From positions 1-27,445 of the forward strand of contig JBJELD010000111.1 in the NCBI GenBank assembly GCA_051878975.1: 27,445 bases of DNA. Direction: 5' to 3'. The notes beneath the pieces are model-generated. The model made no database searches. It was not told where the DNA came from and saw nothing but the letters and a program-made list of their open reading frames with translations. Source of the stretch: Caccovicinus sp051878975. Lineage in GTDB: Bacteria; Bacillota; Clostridia; Lachnospirales; Lachnospiraceae. Shown in pieces: positions 15,004 through 23,423 of this stretch. How positions within the stretch are numbered: the stretch's first letter is position 1; each line of letters starts with the position of its first letter. A program made the position numbers and the translations under genes.

Positions 15004-16407
15004 ATGGCGGCAACCCGGTTGATTTCCCTGCACCTGAATAAGGGAAAAACGCTGGCACAGTGTCTGGCGGAGCGGACAGATTATTCCCAGAATCCGGAGA
15101 AAACAGAGGGGGGAAAATGGGTCAGAGCCTATGAATGTGATCCCATGACGGCAGATGAGGAATTTCTTTTATCCAAACGCCAGTATCAGCAGATCACCGG
15201 GCGCAGTCAGGAACGGGATGTGATCGCGTATCAGATCCGCCAGTCATTCAAGCCTGGTGAGGTGACGCCGGAAGAAGCGAATCAGATCGGATACGAACTG
15301 GCGCTGCAGTTTACCAAAGGCCGCCATGCGTTTCTTGTCGCCACGCATGTGGACCGTGCCCATATCCATAATCACATCGTTTTTAATTCCACGTCACTGG
15401 ACTGCAGCCGGAAATTCCGGGATTTTCGCCTTTCCGGTCTGGCACTCCAGCGGGTCAGTGACCGGATCTGCCTGGAACATGGCCTGTCGATTATTACGCC
15501 AAGACCTTATTCGGAGCGGAGCAAACGGACCGTTTATCCGAAAAAGAAAACGCATCGGGAAACGATCTGTGCGGCGATCGATGCGGCTCTAGAAAAGAAG
15601 CCGGAAAATTTTGAAGCACTTCTTGCTCTGCTGGAAGAAGCCGGGTATGAATGGAAACGGGGCAAATATACGGCTGTTCGCGGTAAAGGGCAGAATCGGT
15701 TTATTCGTTTTCGTTCTCTGGGAGAGGGCTATACGGAGGAAGACCTGCGGGCGGTACTGGAGGGTAAGAAAGCCCATCATCCGAAAAGCAGAAGCGGACC
15801 GAGAGGTGCGGACAAACCATTCGACCTGCTGATCGATATTCAGGAAAAATTAAATGCCGAAAAAGGTACAGGCTATGAACGCTGGGCGAAAGTTTTCAAT
15901 CTGAAACAGATGGCGCAGGTGCTGTGTTTCCTGCAGGAACAGGGAATTCATGATTATGAAGAACTGGTCAGAAAAACAGACCAGGCAGCGGTGCAATTTG
16001 AGGAACTGTCTGTCAGCATCAAACAGTCAGAGAAACGGCTGGCAGAGATTACCACTCTGAAAAAGCATATCATCAACTATTCTAAAACGCGGGACGTTTA
16101 TGTGGCTTACCGGAAAGCAGGGTACAGCAAAAAGTTTCTGGAAGCACATCGGGAAGAAATCACCCTCCATAAAGCCGCGAAAGAAGCATTTGAGCAGCTT
16201 CAACTGGATCAAATCCCCAGAATCAAAGAACTAAGTGATGAATATACCCGGGTGCTGGCGGAGAAGAAACAGGCGTATTCCGAATATCGGAATATCAAAA
16301 AAGAGATGAGGGAATGGCAGATTGCCAGAAAAAATGTGGAACTGATGCTGGAAAAAGAATCTACAGAAATACAGAAAAAGCAAAAGTGCCGGGAGATGCA
16401 ATTGTAA
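15004..16407 (+). CDS. MobA/VirD2-family relaxase (MOBP type)
   Basis: The 467-aa protein is the relaxase that nicks oriT and leads the DNA strand into the recipient. The metal-binding histidine cluster is clear: 'HVDRAHIHNH' with H115, D117, H120, H122 and H124, in the HxDxxHxHxH style. A likely catalytic tyrosine is Y27 ('ERTDYSQNP'). 'YECDPMTADEEF' and 'QRVSDRICLEHGLSII' are typical of relaxases in Tn1549-like elements. The C-terminal third is a helical, coiled-coil-like region. ATG 15004 is chosen after GGGAGG (14990-14995); an in-frame ATG at 14974 has no ribosome site. The family position and MobC partnership argue for MOBP. The gene is the last clear conjugation gene in the window. Confidence 0.93.
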   Translation: MAATRLISLHLNKGKTLAQCLAERTDYSQNPEKTEGGKWVRAYECDPMTADEEFLLSKRQYQQITGRSQERDVIAYQIRQSFKPGEVTPEEANQIGYELALQFTKGRHAFLVATHVDRAHIHNHIVFNSTSLDCSRKFRDFRLSGLALQRVSDRICLEHGLSIITPRPYSERSKRTVYPKKKTHRETICAAIDAALEKKPENFEALLALLEEAGYEWKRGKYTAVRGKGQNRFIRFRSLGEGYTEEDLRAVLEGKKAHHPKSRSGPRGADKPFDLLIDIQEKLNAEKGTGYERWAKVFNLKQMAQVLCFLQEQGIHDYEELVRKTDQAAVQFEELSVSIKQSEKRLAEITTLKKHIINYSKTRDVYVAYRKAGYSKKFLEAHREEITLHKAAKEAFEQLQLDQIPRIKELSDEYTRVLAEKKQAYSEYRNIKKEMREWQIARKNVELMLEKESTEIQKKQKCREMQL

Positions 16408-16460
16408 AAATATGGATAAGGAAAGAATCGTTCCGGTTCGGAATATGGGAAAAAGAAGAT

Positions 16461-16483
16461 AAAAAAGCGTTCGACTGGAACGC
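16461..16483 (-). terminator. Terminator for leftward transcription (yesL unit)
   Basis: Bases 16467-16472 and 16478-16483 pair in a 6-bp stem with a 5-nt loop. On the - strand it is followed by six Ts (A run at 16461-16466). It is well placed to stop the leftward transcript of the 16809-19310 genes before it enters the relaxase gene. Confidence 0.6.
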
Positions 16484-16488
16484 GCAGC

Positions 16489-16512
16489 CAGCATCTTCAG
16501 ATGCTGTTCTTC
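16489..16512 (+). terminator. Weak terminator-like hairpin downstream of the relaxase
   Basis: A perfect 7-bp stem (16489-16495 with 16500-16506) with a TTCA loop is followed by TTCTTC. The broken T run makes termination weak. It sits 80 bases after the relaxase stop codon and may end that transcript. Confidence 0.35.
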
Positions 16513-16542
16513 AGGGGATTGGGGATGTGCCACAACAAGAAG

Positions 16543-16579
16543 ATTTCGAGATTTCTGACGGGAGCAGAAATCTCGAAAT
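16543..16579. repeat. Perfect 15-bp inverted repeat
   Basis: Bases 16543-16557 and 16565-16579 are perfect inverted complements with a 7-nt spacer (ACGGGAG). No T run follows on + and no A run precedes it, so it does not look like a terminator. It lies beyond the relaxase in the presumed junction region. It could be a protein-binding palindrome, a recombination or transfer site, or a transcript 3' stem. Confidence 0.7.
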
Positions 16580-16808
16580 GATGCGAACCTGTACCGGTTT
16601 GCCCTGCTTGCAGCGATTGTACCGAATGAAATTTTTCATATGCATTCATCATATTATTTTCCATCGCTTTTTCATTCTATCATGTTTAATATAATCAGAC
16701 ATTTGTACTGATTTTGCGGGTGGTTATGAGCTTTTTCAGATTATACAGGTATTCTGGTCGCTCTCACTAGACCTTATTGAAAATTAGAAATCTGGTGATG
16801 ATGGTAGT
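16580..16808. other. AT-rich noncoding junction
   Basis: No ORF with a ribosome site or recognisable product was seen on either strand. The sequence is AT-rich, unlike the GC-rich conjugation genes, and leads to the 3' end of the leftward sugar-locus genes. The element boundary probably falls in 16408-16808, but no attachment-site repeat was identified. Confidence 0.4.
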
Positions 16809-17540
16809 TTATTCGGTCAGATACCGAATGTAATCGACTGAGGCATTTTTCCTCTGCGAATTGGAAATGATACCCATATATATCGAATCATTATATCCTG
16901 CTGTGCCTACTTTGCCAATTCGGGATAAATCCAGACCGACAGGATATTCTTCTGTAACGGCCTCGTAAGCGACTGAGGGATCCAGCACTGTATCAACTGA
17001 ATTGTCTTCCAGAATGATCGTATTTGTTATCAGATAAGGTTTTAGCTGGTTGTACAGAGAAGTATCTTCAGCAGCAAGTAATTCTTCCAGATTGCACAGA
17101 TATCCATTTTGAGAAAAAGAATCAAAGGCCTCTTTGTCCATAAGGACAACATCCAGTTCTTTACTGTTGATGGATGCTAGGATCTTCATGCGGGAGGCAT
17201 AAGTATATTCATGGTATGGGCTGTTCTCATCATCAGTCAGGTAAAGTCCAGTATACAATTCCAGCTGTTCTTTTTGCCTGTCCGCTTTTACGAAATCAAG
17301 GAAGCCGGCATTCAGCTGCTCTGTAAGCGTCTCACCGGCAGATACGTTTACCAATGCCGTACAAAGCAGCGTTTCTTTATGGGTAAAATGCCCGTAAAGA
17401 ATATAACCGATGACATACAGAAGGATACAGATCACTGCCAAGGGAAGCTTGTAGTAATCCCAGATATACTGCAGCTTCTGCCGTCCATGAAGTGCTTTAA
17501 AGGTTTTCTGATCCTGCGACCGTTTCATAGTTCGCTTCAT
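16809..17540 (-). CDS. Single-pass membrane protein with extracytoplasmic domain, next to yesL
   Basis: The 243-aa protein has a basic cytoplasmic start and one membrane helix at about residues 31-51. An external domain of about 190 residues follows. That domain contains 'MKILASINSKELDVVLMDKE', 'FDSFSQNGYLCNLEELL' and a C-terminal 'IGKVGTAGYNDSIYMGIISN'. This wording resembles a lobe of an extracellular solute-binding protein, and I infer a sensing or transporter-assisting role; no named family is assigned. Its ATG overlaps the yesL stop codon by 4 bp (17537-17540), with GGAG placed 5 bases upstream, so the two are translationally coupled. A second Met at codon 5 is an alternative start. No ORF follows before the leftward terminator at 16461-16483. 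Confidence 0.75.
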   Translation of the reverse strand: MKRTMKRSQDQKTFKALHGRQKLQYIWDYYKLPLAVICILLYVIGYILYGHFTHKETLLCTALVNVSAGETLTEQLNAGFLDFVKADRQKEQLELYTGLYLTDDENSPYHEYTYASRMKILASINSKELDVVLMDKEAFDSFSQNGYLCNLEELLAAEDTSLYNQLKPYLITNTIILEDNSVDTVLDPSVAYEAVTEEYPVGLDLSRIGKVGTAGYNDSIYMGIISNSQRKNASVDYIRYLTE

Positions 17541-18196
17541 GACAACTCCTCTTCTGCATCTTCTGATGCTTCAGGTGTACTCTCGGCTTTTTCTTGGCAC
17601 ATCAGCAGGATATTGGAGAGCAGATAAGAGCACAGGAAAGCACAGAGTCCTTCTCCGAAAATAACGGCTGGCGTAAAGATATTAATGATTACAAATGCCA
17701 TGACAAAATAAATCACAGCCATTAGTACGGTACAGAACAGGAAACGCATGCCGAGCATGATGGAATTTTTAAACATGGCGGTAACGGTATTATCAAATCT
17801 GGACAAGAGTGGGAAAATATACATCACTACAATTGCATATGCAACCAGTGCTACGATAAAAACCGCCGAACAGATTGTCCAGAAGGCATTCTCAAACCGT
17901 ATATGATACAGAACATATCCATCGATTCCCAGAATCATTCCAAGAACGAGGAGAATCATCCAGATTACGGTTCCCTGTTTAAAATTATCTTTGAAAGAAT
18001 GAAAAAATGCTTTTGTAATGTTCCCTTCTTCATTTTTGGCCATTTTTAAGGTTACGTAGAAAAGTGCTGTAGTGGAAGCTCCGATTGTAACAATGGGAAG
18101 GGAACATACCAGCCACAGAATGTTGAGATAAACACAATATACAATTTTTGTGATGAATTCCAGAACCGGATTTTCCGGGTTTAATAACTGATTCAA
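17537..18196 (-). CDS. yesL: YesL-like DUF624 membrane protein
   Basis: The 219-aa integral membrane protein has about five hydrophobic helices and the DUF624 opening 'NILWLVCSLPIVTIGASTTA' (residues ~25-44). The hydrophilic 'HSFKDNFKQGT' loop (residues ~66-76) also fits. DUF624/YesL proteins are commonly encoded beside LplB/YtcP sugar ABC transporters and GH genes; their biochemical role is not settled. The start is a TTG at 18196 (reverse strand), supported by AAGGAAG 7 bases upstream; no ATG is available nearby. It lies 58 bases after the LacI gene and overlaps the next gene by 4 bp, so the three probably share one leftward transcript. Confidence 0.88.
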   Translation of the reverse strand: MNQLLNPENPVLEFITKIVYCVYLNILWLVCSLPIVTIGASTTALFYVTLKMAKNEEGNITKAFFHSFKDNFKQGTVIWMILLVLGMILGIDGYVLYHIRFENAFWTICSAVFIVALVAYAIVVMYIFPLLSRFDNTVTAMFKNSIMLGMRFLFCTVLMAVIYFVMAFVIINIFTPAVIFGEGLCAFLCSYLLSNILLMCQEKAESTPEASEDAEEELS

Positions 18197-18254
18197 ATGA
18201 ATTCTTCCTTTCTTTCTAAGTATTGTTTTTGATAATTCCTGTTTTTGGGTTTAT

Positions 18255-19310
18255 TTAATCTTTTGTAGATTCCCTGTAAATCAGGGACGTTTCCGTGTGC
18301 ATGGTGCGGTAATTCAGCGAAGGCTCCTTAATCCGGGAAACCAGAAGCTGCACAGCGGAAAATCCCATAATCCTGCTGTGGATGTGGACGGTTGTCAGGG
18401 ATGGGGTAATGACTTTCGATTCCGGGGAATCATCAAATCCGCAGAGAAGGACATCATCGGGAACAGAAATCCCCATTCGTTTGAAAACCTGCAGGGTATC
18501 GATGGCTACAAAATCGTTGGCACATAAGAATACATCCGGCAGTTTTTTCAGGTTTTGAAAATGGCTTTGGAGATACTCCTGATAATCCATGGAGCCGGGA
18601 TTGATGACGCTTTTCTTGTTTTCAATCAGGCAGTACTCGTCCTTACATGGAAGGCCCAGAATGTACATGGCCTGTCGATAGGCCATATAGCGTTCAAAGA
18701 AAGACTGACAATGCATATATTCTCCGATAAACCCGATGTCCTTATATCCGCGCGATGCCATTTCCTGAACCAGTGCATGGACATTAGTATAGTTATCCAT
18801 ATACAGGCAGTCTGCTTTTAATGTAAAATTCCCCGTGTTTACAGGACTGTCCACAAACAGCACAGGGATCCCCAGATCACAGATCAGAGTGCTGTATTCA
18901 GGATGGAAAACTTCCAGACATATAATTCCATCTACCCGATCTGCATGAAATGTAAATGGAAGCTTCATCTGGTCAAGTTCATCCTGACGAATCAAATGTA
19001 TGGTCAGTGTATATCCCATCTGTGAAATCTCTTTCTGAAAATTATCCAGCATGGGAGAGGAAAAATGGGAATTTCCCAGCATGCTTGTAGTTAACAGGGC
19101 AATTTCCCGATTGGGGCTGGGAGGCTGGGATACAGCGTCCTTAATTGAAACATAGGAAAACTGTTTGTATCCCATTTCTTTTGCTTTCTGTAAAACTTTA
19201 ACTCTTGTGGATTCTGCAAGAATACCGGTATTATTGATTGCTTTGGATACCGTATTTCTTGAAACGCCTAAGGCATCTGCGATATCCTGTATAGTTACTC
19301 TGTCGGACAT
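18255..19310 (-). CDS. LacI-family transcriptional regulator (first)
   Basis: The 351-aa protein has an N-terminal LacI helix-turn-helix at residues ~5-27 ('VTIQDIADALGVSRNTVSKA'), and a hinge near 'VKVLQKAKEMGYK'. A periplasmic-binding-protein-like effector domain follows (e.g. 'ADRVDGIICLEVF', 'LPDVFLCANDFVAIDTLQVF', 'DVLLCGFDDSPESKVITPSL'). It should bind a palindromic operator and respond to a sugar or sugar phosphate. ATG 19310 follows AAGGAG 7 bases upstream on the reverse strand. It is transcribed away from the ABC transporter genes; the shared 465-bp gap at 19311-19775 is the likely site of its control over both sides. Compared with the second LacI protein of this locus, it is clearly different in sequence. 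Confidence 0.92.
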   Translation of the reverse strand: MSDRVTIQDIADALGVSRNTVSKAINNTGILAESTRVKVLQKAKEMGYKQFSYVSIKDAVSQPPSPNREIALLTTSMLGNSHFSSPMLDNFQKEISQMGYTLTIHLIRQDELDQMKLPFTFHADRVDGIICLEVFHPEYSTLICDLGIPVLFVDSPVNTGNFTLKADCLYMDNYTNVHALVQEMASRGYKDIGFIGEYMHCQSFFERYMAYRQAMYILGLPCKDEYCLIENKKSVINPGSMDYQEYLQSHFQNLKKLPDVFLCANDFVAIDTLQVFKRMGISVPDDVLLCGFDDSPESKVITPSLTTVHIHSRIMGFSAVQLLVSRIKEPSLNYRTMHTETSLIYRESTKD

Positions 19311-19775
19311 ATTGATCTCCTTAATAGTTTTATGTTGAGTGCTCCTTTATATTGAATTGGTTCAGAAAACATCTGTAACTTTGTAAAATAAATTAAACAA
19401 TCCGAATGAATGCGGGTTTTACGTTTGCCCGAAAACAGAAGTGGATAGGAATTACATTAATATTACAAAATATGTTATGAACGCAAAAATATATTACATA
19501 TATTATAAAACACAAAACATAGTGTGTCAAATGCAAAAATGTAAAAAATGGTGAAGATTCCTATTAAGAAACCTGAGTGAACTATAGTTTTTGTTGAAAT
19601 GCACACTATTTGTATTTGATTTTGTAAAATAAAGAGTGCAAATATAAAAAATATATTGACAAATAACGACGCATTTGGTATATTTGAAGCACGTAAAAGC
19701 CTGGTTGAAATTTTACATTAACTCAATATAGGTGCATTTGTAAAATATCAGGCGAAAAAATGAAAGGAGGAGAAC
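19311..19775. promoter_or_regulatory. Divergent AT-rich regulatory region
   Basis: No gene is seen in this 465-bp gap between the lacI and permease genes. It is very AT-rich and contains the rightward promoter at 19656-19684. A weak leftward promoter-like pair is present on the reverse strand. ATAGTGTG (19519-19526) recurs inverted as CACACTAT (19602-19609), and TGCATTT/AAATGCA-like words recur. A clear LacI palindrome with central CG or a cre site was not found. The A-rich tracts suggest curved DNA. Confidence 0.5.
19656..19684 (+). promoter_or_regulatory. Near-consensus sigma-A promoter of the rightward sugar unit
   Basis: A perfect -35 hexamer TTGACA (19656-19661) is separated by 17 bp from TATATT (19679-19684). 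It lies about 90 bases before the first permease start codon, leaving a leader in which GTAAAA and TTTTAC words are inverted around 19694-19717. Operator overlap by one of the two LacI proteins is expected but not seen as a clear palindrome. Confidence 0.75.
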
Positions 19776-20723
19776 ATGAAAAAATCTTCTACATCACCTT
19801 CGGCTAAAACGCTGAAGAAATCAACAGGATTAAAAGGTACGCTGAATTATGTGGTTACTCACTGGCAGCTGTATGTGATTTTCCTGTTGCCGGCTCTGGC
19901 CCTGACCCTTATTTTCAAGTACATTCCCATGGGCGGTATCCTGATTGCATTTCAGGATTACAATCCCATACGCGGAATTCTTGGAAGCAGATGGGTTGGC
20001 TTGAAGTATTTTACCCGGTTCCTGTCATCGCCTGATTTTATGACGTATCTGGCGAATACTCTGAAGCTGAGTATCTATGGAATGCTGTGGGGCTTCCCCA
20101 TCCCCATATTACTGGCCTTCCTGCTGAATCGGATCGAGAGTAAGGGAATCAAAAAGAAAATTCAGCTGGTGCTGTACATGCCGAACTTCGTGTCCGTCAT
20201 TGTATTGTGTGGTATGGTACGAATTTTCCTGTCCGTTACCGGTCCTGTCAACCTACTGTTTGGTTCAAGCATCAACTTCATGACCATGCCGGAAGCATTC
20301 AGAACCATCTATATCGCCAGCGGTATCTGGCAGGGGGCAGGATGGGCATCCATCATGTACACGGCATCCCTCTCCAATGCCAGCCAGGATCTGCGGGAAG
20401 CAGCAATTATCGACGGAGCGAACATTTTCCAGCAGATTAAGACAGTGGAATGGCCGGCCATCAAGGATATGGTTATTATCCAGTTTATTCTTCAGGCCGG
20501 AAACATCATGAGTATCGGTTTTGAAAAGGCCTACGCTCTGCAGACAGACCTGAACCTGGGTACATCGGAAATTATTGCAACCTATGTGTACAAAAAAGGT
20601 CTGCTGGACGGCGATTACAGTTTTTCAACGGCGGTGGGTCTGTTTAATACCGTAATCAATGTCATTCTTCTGGTAGCAGTGAACAAAATAGTAGCCCGGA
20701 TGAATGAGGGCAAAGGATTGTAA
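19776..20723 (+). CDS. Sugar ABC transporter permease, LplB type
   Basis: The 315-aa inner-membrane protein belongs to the LplB/UgpA-like permease family. A cytoplasmic N-terminus of about 30 residues is followed by 'HWQLYVIFLLPALALTLIFK' and five further helices. The coupling motif is 'REAAIIDGANIFQQIKTVEWP', with E208-A-A and G214, which docks to the ATPase. 'YIPMGGILIAFQDYNPIRG' is typical of the LplB subgroup, associated with poly- and oligosaccharide uptake. GGAGGAG precedes the ATG. It is the first gene of the rightward unit and lies 11 bases before the second permease. No ATPase gene is encoded in the locus. Confidence 0.92.
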   Translation: MKKSSTSPSAKTLKKSTGLKGTLNYVVTHWQLYVIFLLPALALTLIFKYIPMGGILIAFQDYNPIRGILGSRWVGLKYFTRFLSSPDFMTYLANTLKLSIYGMLWGFPIPILLAFLLNRIESKGIKKKIQLVLYMPNFVSVIVLCGMVRIFLSVTGPVNLLFGSSINFMTMPEAFRTIYIASGIWQGAGWASIMYTASLSNASQDLREAAIIDGANIFQQIKTVEWPAIKDMVIIQFILQAGNIMSIGFEKAYALQTDLNLGTSEIIATYVYKKGLLDGDYSFSTAVGLFNTVINVILLVAVNKIVARMNEGKGL

Positions 20724-20734
20724 GGAGGCAGAAT

Positions 20735-21634
20735 ATGAAAAAGAAAAGCAGATTTGCCAGATATTCTTTACAGGATAAGGCATTGCTGATTACCGGATAT
20801 GTTTTGCTTGGTCTGTTTGTCGTTGCAATCATTATCCCCATGATTTATATCGTTGTAGCATCCTTTATGGATCCGGTTGTTTTGCAGAACAAAGGTCTTA
20901 CATTTGATTTCAGTAAATGGACGCTGACTGCATATGAACGCGTAATGTCCAATGCATCCATCTGGATCGGCTTTAAGAATGCGGTTATTTATTCACTGGT
21001 CTTTACATTTGTGTCGGTGTTTGTTACCCTGCTGGCCGCATACCCCATGTCAAGGGCTGATTTTAAGGGAAGAGGATTTTTCAATGTAATCTTTGTGATT
21101 ACCATGTTCTTCGGAGGCGGTCTGATCCCTACATACTTATTGATCAGTAATCTGGGTCTGAAAAACAGCATGTGGGCGATCATCCTCCCCGGTGCGTTCA
21201 GTGTGTGGAATATGATTATTGCAAGAACCTATTATCAGGGAATTCCTTCCGAACTGAGAGAAGCAGCTGAAGTGGACGGTGCCAACGAGATGGTTTATTA
21301 CTTTAAGATCCTTCTTCCGGTCTGCACACCGGTTATCGCAGTACTTGCACTGTGGCAGTTTGTAGGTATGTGGAACAGCTACTTTGATGCGATGATCTAT
21401 TTGAATGATGCAGCCAAGCAGCCTCTGCAGCTGGTGCTTCGTTCCATCCTGATTCAGAACCAGCCGGAATCCGGTATGATTTCTGACATGCAGAGTACTG
21501 CTCAGCGTGCACAGCTTGCAGAATTGTTGAAATATGCAACTATCATTGTTTCCAGTTTACCTCTGATCGTGATGTATCCTTTCTTCCAGAAGTACTTTGA
21601 TGCAGGTATTATGGCAGGTTCCATCAAGGGATAA
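20735..21634 (+). CDS. Sugar ABC transporter permease, YtcP/LplC type
   Basis: The 299-aa protein is the partner permease. The first membrane helix starts near residue 15 ('LLITGYVLLGLFVVAIIIPM'), followed by further helices ('FKNAVIYSLVFTFVSVFVTL', 'VIFVITMFFGGGLIPTYLLI'). The coupling loop is 'ELREAAEVDGANEMVYYFKI' with E176-A-A and G182. 'GLIPTYLLISNLGLKNSMWA' is characteristic of the YtcP/LplC subgroup that pairs with LplB. GGAGG lies before the ATG, and the gene follows the first permease by 11 bases, so both are co-translated. The following gap to the lipoprotein gene carries an 11-bp direct repeat. Confidence 0.92.
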   Translation: MKKKSRFARYSLQDKALLITGYVLLGLFVVAIIIPMIYIVVASFMDPVVLQNKGLTFDFSKWTLTAYERVMSNASIWIGFKNAVIYSLVFTFVSVFVTLLAAYPMSRADFKGRGFFNVIFVITMFFGGGLIPTYLLISNLGLKNSMWAIILPGAFSVWNMIIARTYYQGIPSELREAAEVDGANEMVYYFKILLPVCTPVIAVLALWQFVGMWNSYFDAMIYLNDAAKQPLQLVLRSILIQNQPESGMISDMQSTAQRAQLAELLKYATIIVSSLPLIVMYPFFQKYFDAGIMAGSIKG

Positions 21635-21653
21635 GCGTTTTCTGAAGGGACAG

Positions 21654-21681
21654 GATGATTTAAGTGTTACGATGATTTAAG
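21654..21681 (+). repeat. 11-bp tandem-spaced direct repeat
   Basis: GATGATTTAAG occurs at 21654-21664 and again at 21671-21681 (17-bp period), in the 79-bp gap between the second permease and the lipoprotein gene. It may be neutral, or it may mark a processing or binding site; no hairpin or promoter is evident. Confidence 0.5.
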
Positions 21682-21713
21682 AAATGAAAGAGCAAAAAGA
21701 AAAGGAGTTTAGC

Positions 21714-23393
21714 ATGAAAAAAAGCAGAATATTTAAGCGTGTTGCGTCGGCTGTTCTGGCAGCTGGTATGGTATTTTCACTGACAGCCTGCGGCGGAGGC
21801 AAAACAGAACTGAATAACGGAGAATTTCAGGAAGTTGATAAAGCGGAACTGGCATTTCCTTTAAAAGAAGAAACCACGCTGACTGGTATGATTAGCTATC
21901 CGCCCAGCACGGAATCAAACCCCAACAATCGTACCATTTTCAAACGTCTGCAGGAAAAGACCAATGTGAAGATTGAATGGAATGCAATTCAGTCTGATCA
22001 GTGGGGCGACAAGATTTCTCTGGCAATGGCTGATGTAGATACACTGTCTGATTTTATCTTCAGTGCAGGTTTCGGTGACAGTGACCTTCTGAAATATGCA
22101 GATCAGGGTGTTATCATTCCTTTGGAAGAGTATATTGATGCTTATATGCCCAACCTCAGTGCTGTATTTGAAAAATATCCGGAATACAAAGCTATGTGTA
22201 CAGATTCAGAAGGCCATATTTGGGCTTTACCTTGGATTGAACAGCTGGGCTCTGAAAAGACTGCTATTCAGACAATCGGCAATATGAGCTTTATTAATAA
22301 GAAATGGCTGGATTTTCTGAAACTGGATATGCCCACAACAGTAGAAGAATTTGAAAAGGTTTTGATCGCTTTCCGCGATAACGCTTCCAAACTTCAGGCT
22401 GAATTTAACATTGACGGCAGTATTATTCCCATGTCCTGTATCGTAAATGACGGTGACCAGGATCCCAGTATCCTGATCAATGGATTCGGCGAAGGCTACG
22501 GCGATGCAGATAAGGGCAGACATATTGCAGTTACTGACGACAAGAAAGTTATCTGCAGTGCAACTCAGGAAGGCTACAAGGAAGGTATCGAATGGCTGCA
22601 CTCCCTGTATGAAGAAAACCTGATCGATCCCGAAGCTTTTACACAGGAATGGTCCACCTATGTTTCCAAGGGTAAATCTCATCGTTACGGTGTATGCTTC
22701 AGCTGGGATGTTGCAAATATCGATAATCTGGAAGATTTCGTTCCCCTTCCGGCTCTGACAGCAGATACCAGAAACATTACTCCTCAGAACGGATCTTTTA
22801 CCAGTGGTTTTGACCGCGGACGCTGTGTAGTAACAGCTGTTGCGAAAAACCCTGCACTTGTATGCGCATGGCTGGATCAGATGTATGATCCTTTCCAGTC
22901 TCCTCAGAACAACTGGGGTACCTACGGCGAAGATGACGATTTCGATATCTTTGAACTGGGCAAAAATGAAAATGGCGAAGATATGCTGAAACATGCTCCT
23001 CTGGGTGATGCATCTCCTGTAGAAGTAAGAGAAGCAGAATCTGTTGGCGGACCTCTGGCGATTCTGGATGAATATTACGGCGTATATGTAACCTGCCCTG
23101 ATGATGCACAGTACCGTCTGGACTGGATTAAAGATTACTATACACCTGATATGAATACAAAATATGTATATCCCAATGTATTTATGAGCCGTGAAGATAC
23201 AGAGGAACTTTCCAATCTGCAGGCAGATATTCAGAAGACTATCAATGCCAAGAAATCCGACTGGATTATGAACGGTTTCACTGATGCAGACTGGGATCAG
23301 TATCTGAAAGATCTGGACGCTTACGGAATGGAAAAATATCTTTCAATTTTCCAGAAATATCTGGATGCTTATTTTGAAAATATTACAGAATAA
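21714..23393 (+). CDS. Solute-binding lipoprotein of the sugar ABC importer
   Basis: The 559-aa extracytoplasmic binding protein has a signal peptide ending in the lipobox L-T-A-C (lipidated C26), followed by a GGGK linker. It is the large LplA/family 1 solute-binding type. Visible features include 'TGMISYPPSTESNPNNRTIF', 'LPWIEQLGSEKTAI', 'PTTVEEFEKVLIAFRDNASK' and 'WLHSLYEENLIDPEAFTQEW'. The ligand-binding cleft would select the sugar; given the GH32 enzyme downstream, short fructans or sucrose-like sugars are likely (inference). The start at 21714 follows AAGGAG; an in-frame ATG 30 bases upstream would put a charged extension before the signal peptide. The size is typical for LplA-like proteins. 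Confidence 0.92.
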   Translation: MKKSRIFKRVASAVLAAGMVFSLTACGGGKTELNNGEFQEVDKAELAFPLKEETTLTGMISYPPSTESNPNNRTIFKRLQEKTNVKIEWNAIQSDQWGDKISLAMADVDTLSDFIFSAGFGDSDLLKYADQGVIIPLEEYIDAYMPNLSAVFEKYPEYKAMCTDSEGHIWALPWIEQLGSEKTAIQTIGNMSFINKKWLDFLKLDMPTTVEEFEKVLIAFRDNASKLQAEFNIDGSIIPMSCIVNDGDQDPSILINGFGEGYGDADKGRHIAVTDDKKVICSATQEGYKEGIEWLHSLYEENLIDPEAFTQEWSTYVSKGKSHRYGVCFSWDVANIDNLEDFVPLPALTADTRNITPQNGSFTSGFDRGRCVVTAVAKNPALVCAWLDQMYDPFQSPQNNWGTYGEDDDFDIFELGKNENGEDMLKHAPLGDASPVEVREAESVGGPLAILDEYYGVYVTCPDDAQYRLDWIKDYYTPDMNTKYVYPNVFMSREDTEELSNLQADIQKTINAKKSDWIMNGFTDADWDQYLKDLDAYGMEKYLSIFQKYLDAYFENITE

Positions 23394-23423
23394 AACATTG
23401 AAATAAGGAGTATTTAAAACAAC

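Noticed and set aside
1..16429. GGAAAGAATC occurs at 1-10 and 16420-16429, near both ends of the conjugation region
   Set aside because: Only 10 bp with no extension on either side, and the element clearly continues left of the window; a chance match is more likely than an attachment repeat.
16412..16462. Short ORF after the relaxase (MDKERIVPVRNMGKRR)
   Set aside because: Only 16 codons, no ribosome site of its own and no recognised homologue.
19519..19609. ATAGTGTG / CACACTAT inverted pair as a LacI operator
   Set aside because: The 8-bp arms are 75 bases apart, whereas LacI-family sites are compact palindromes; kept only as a note in the regulatory region.
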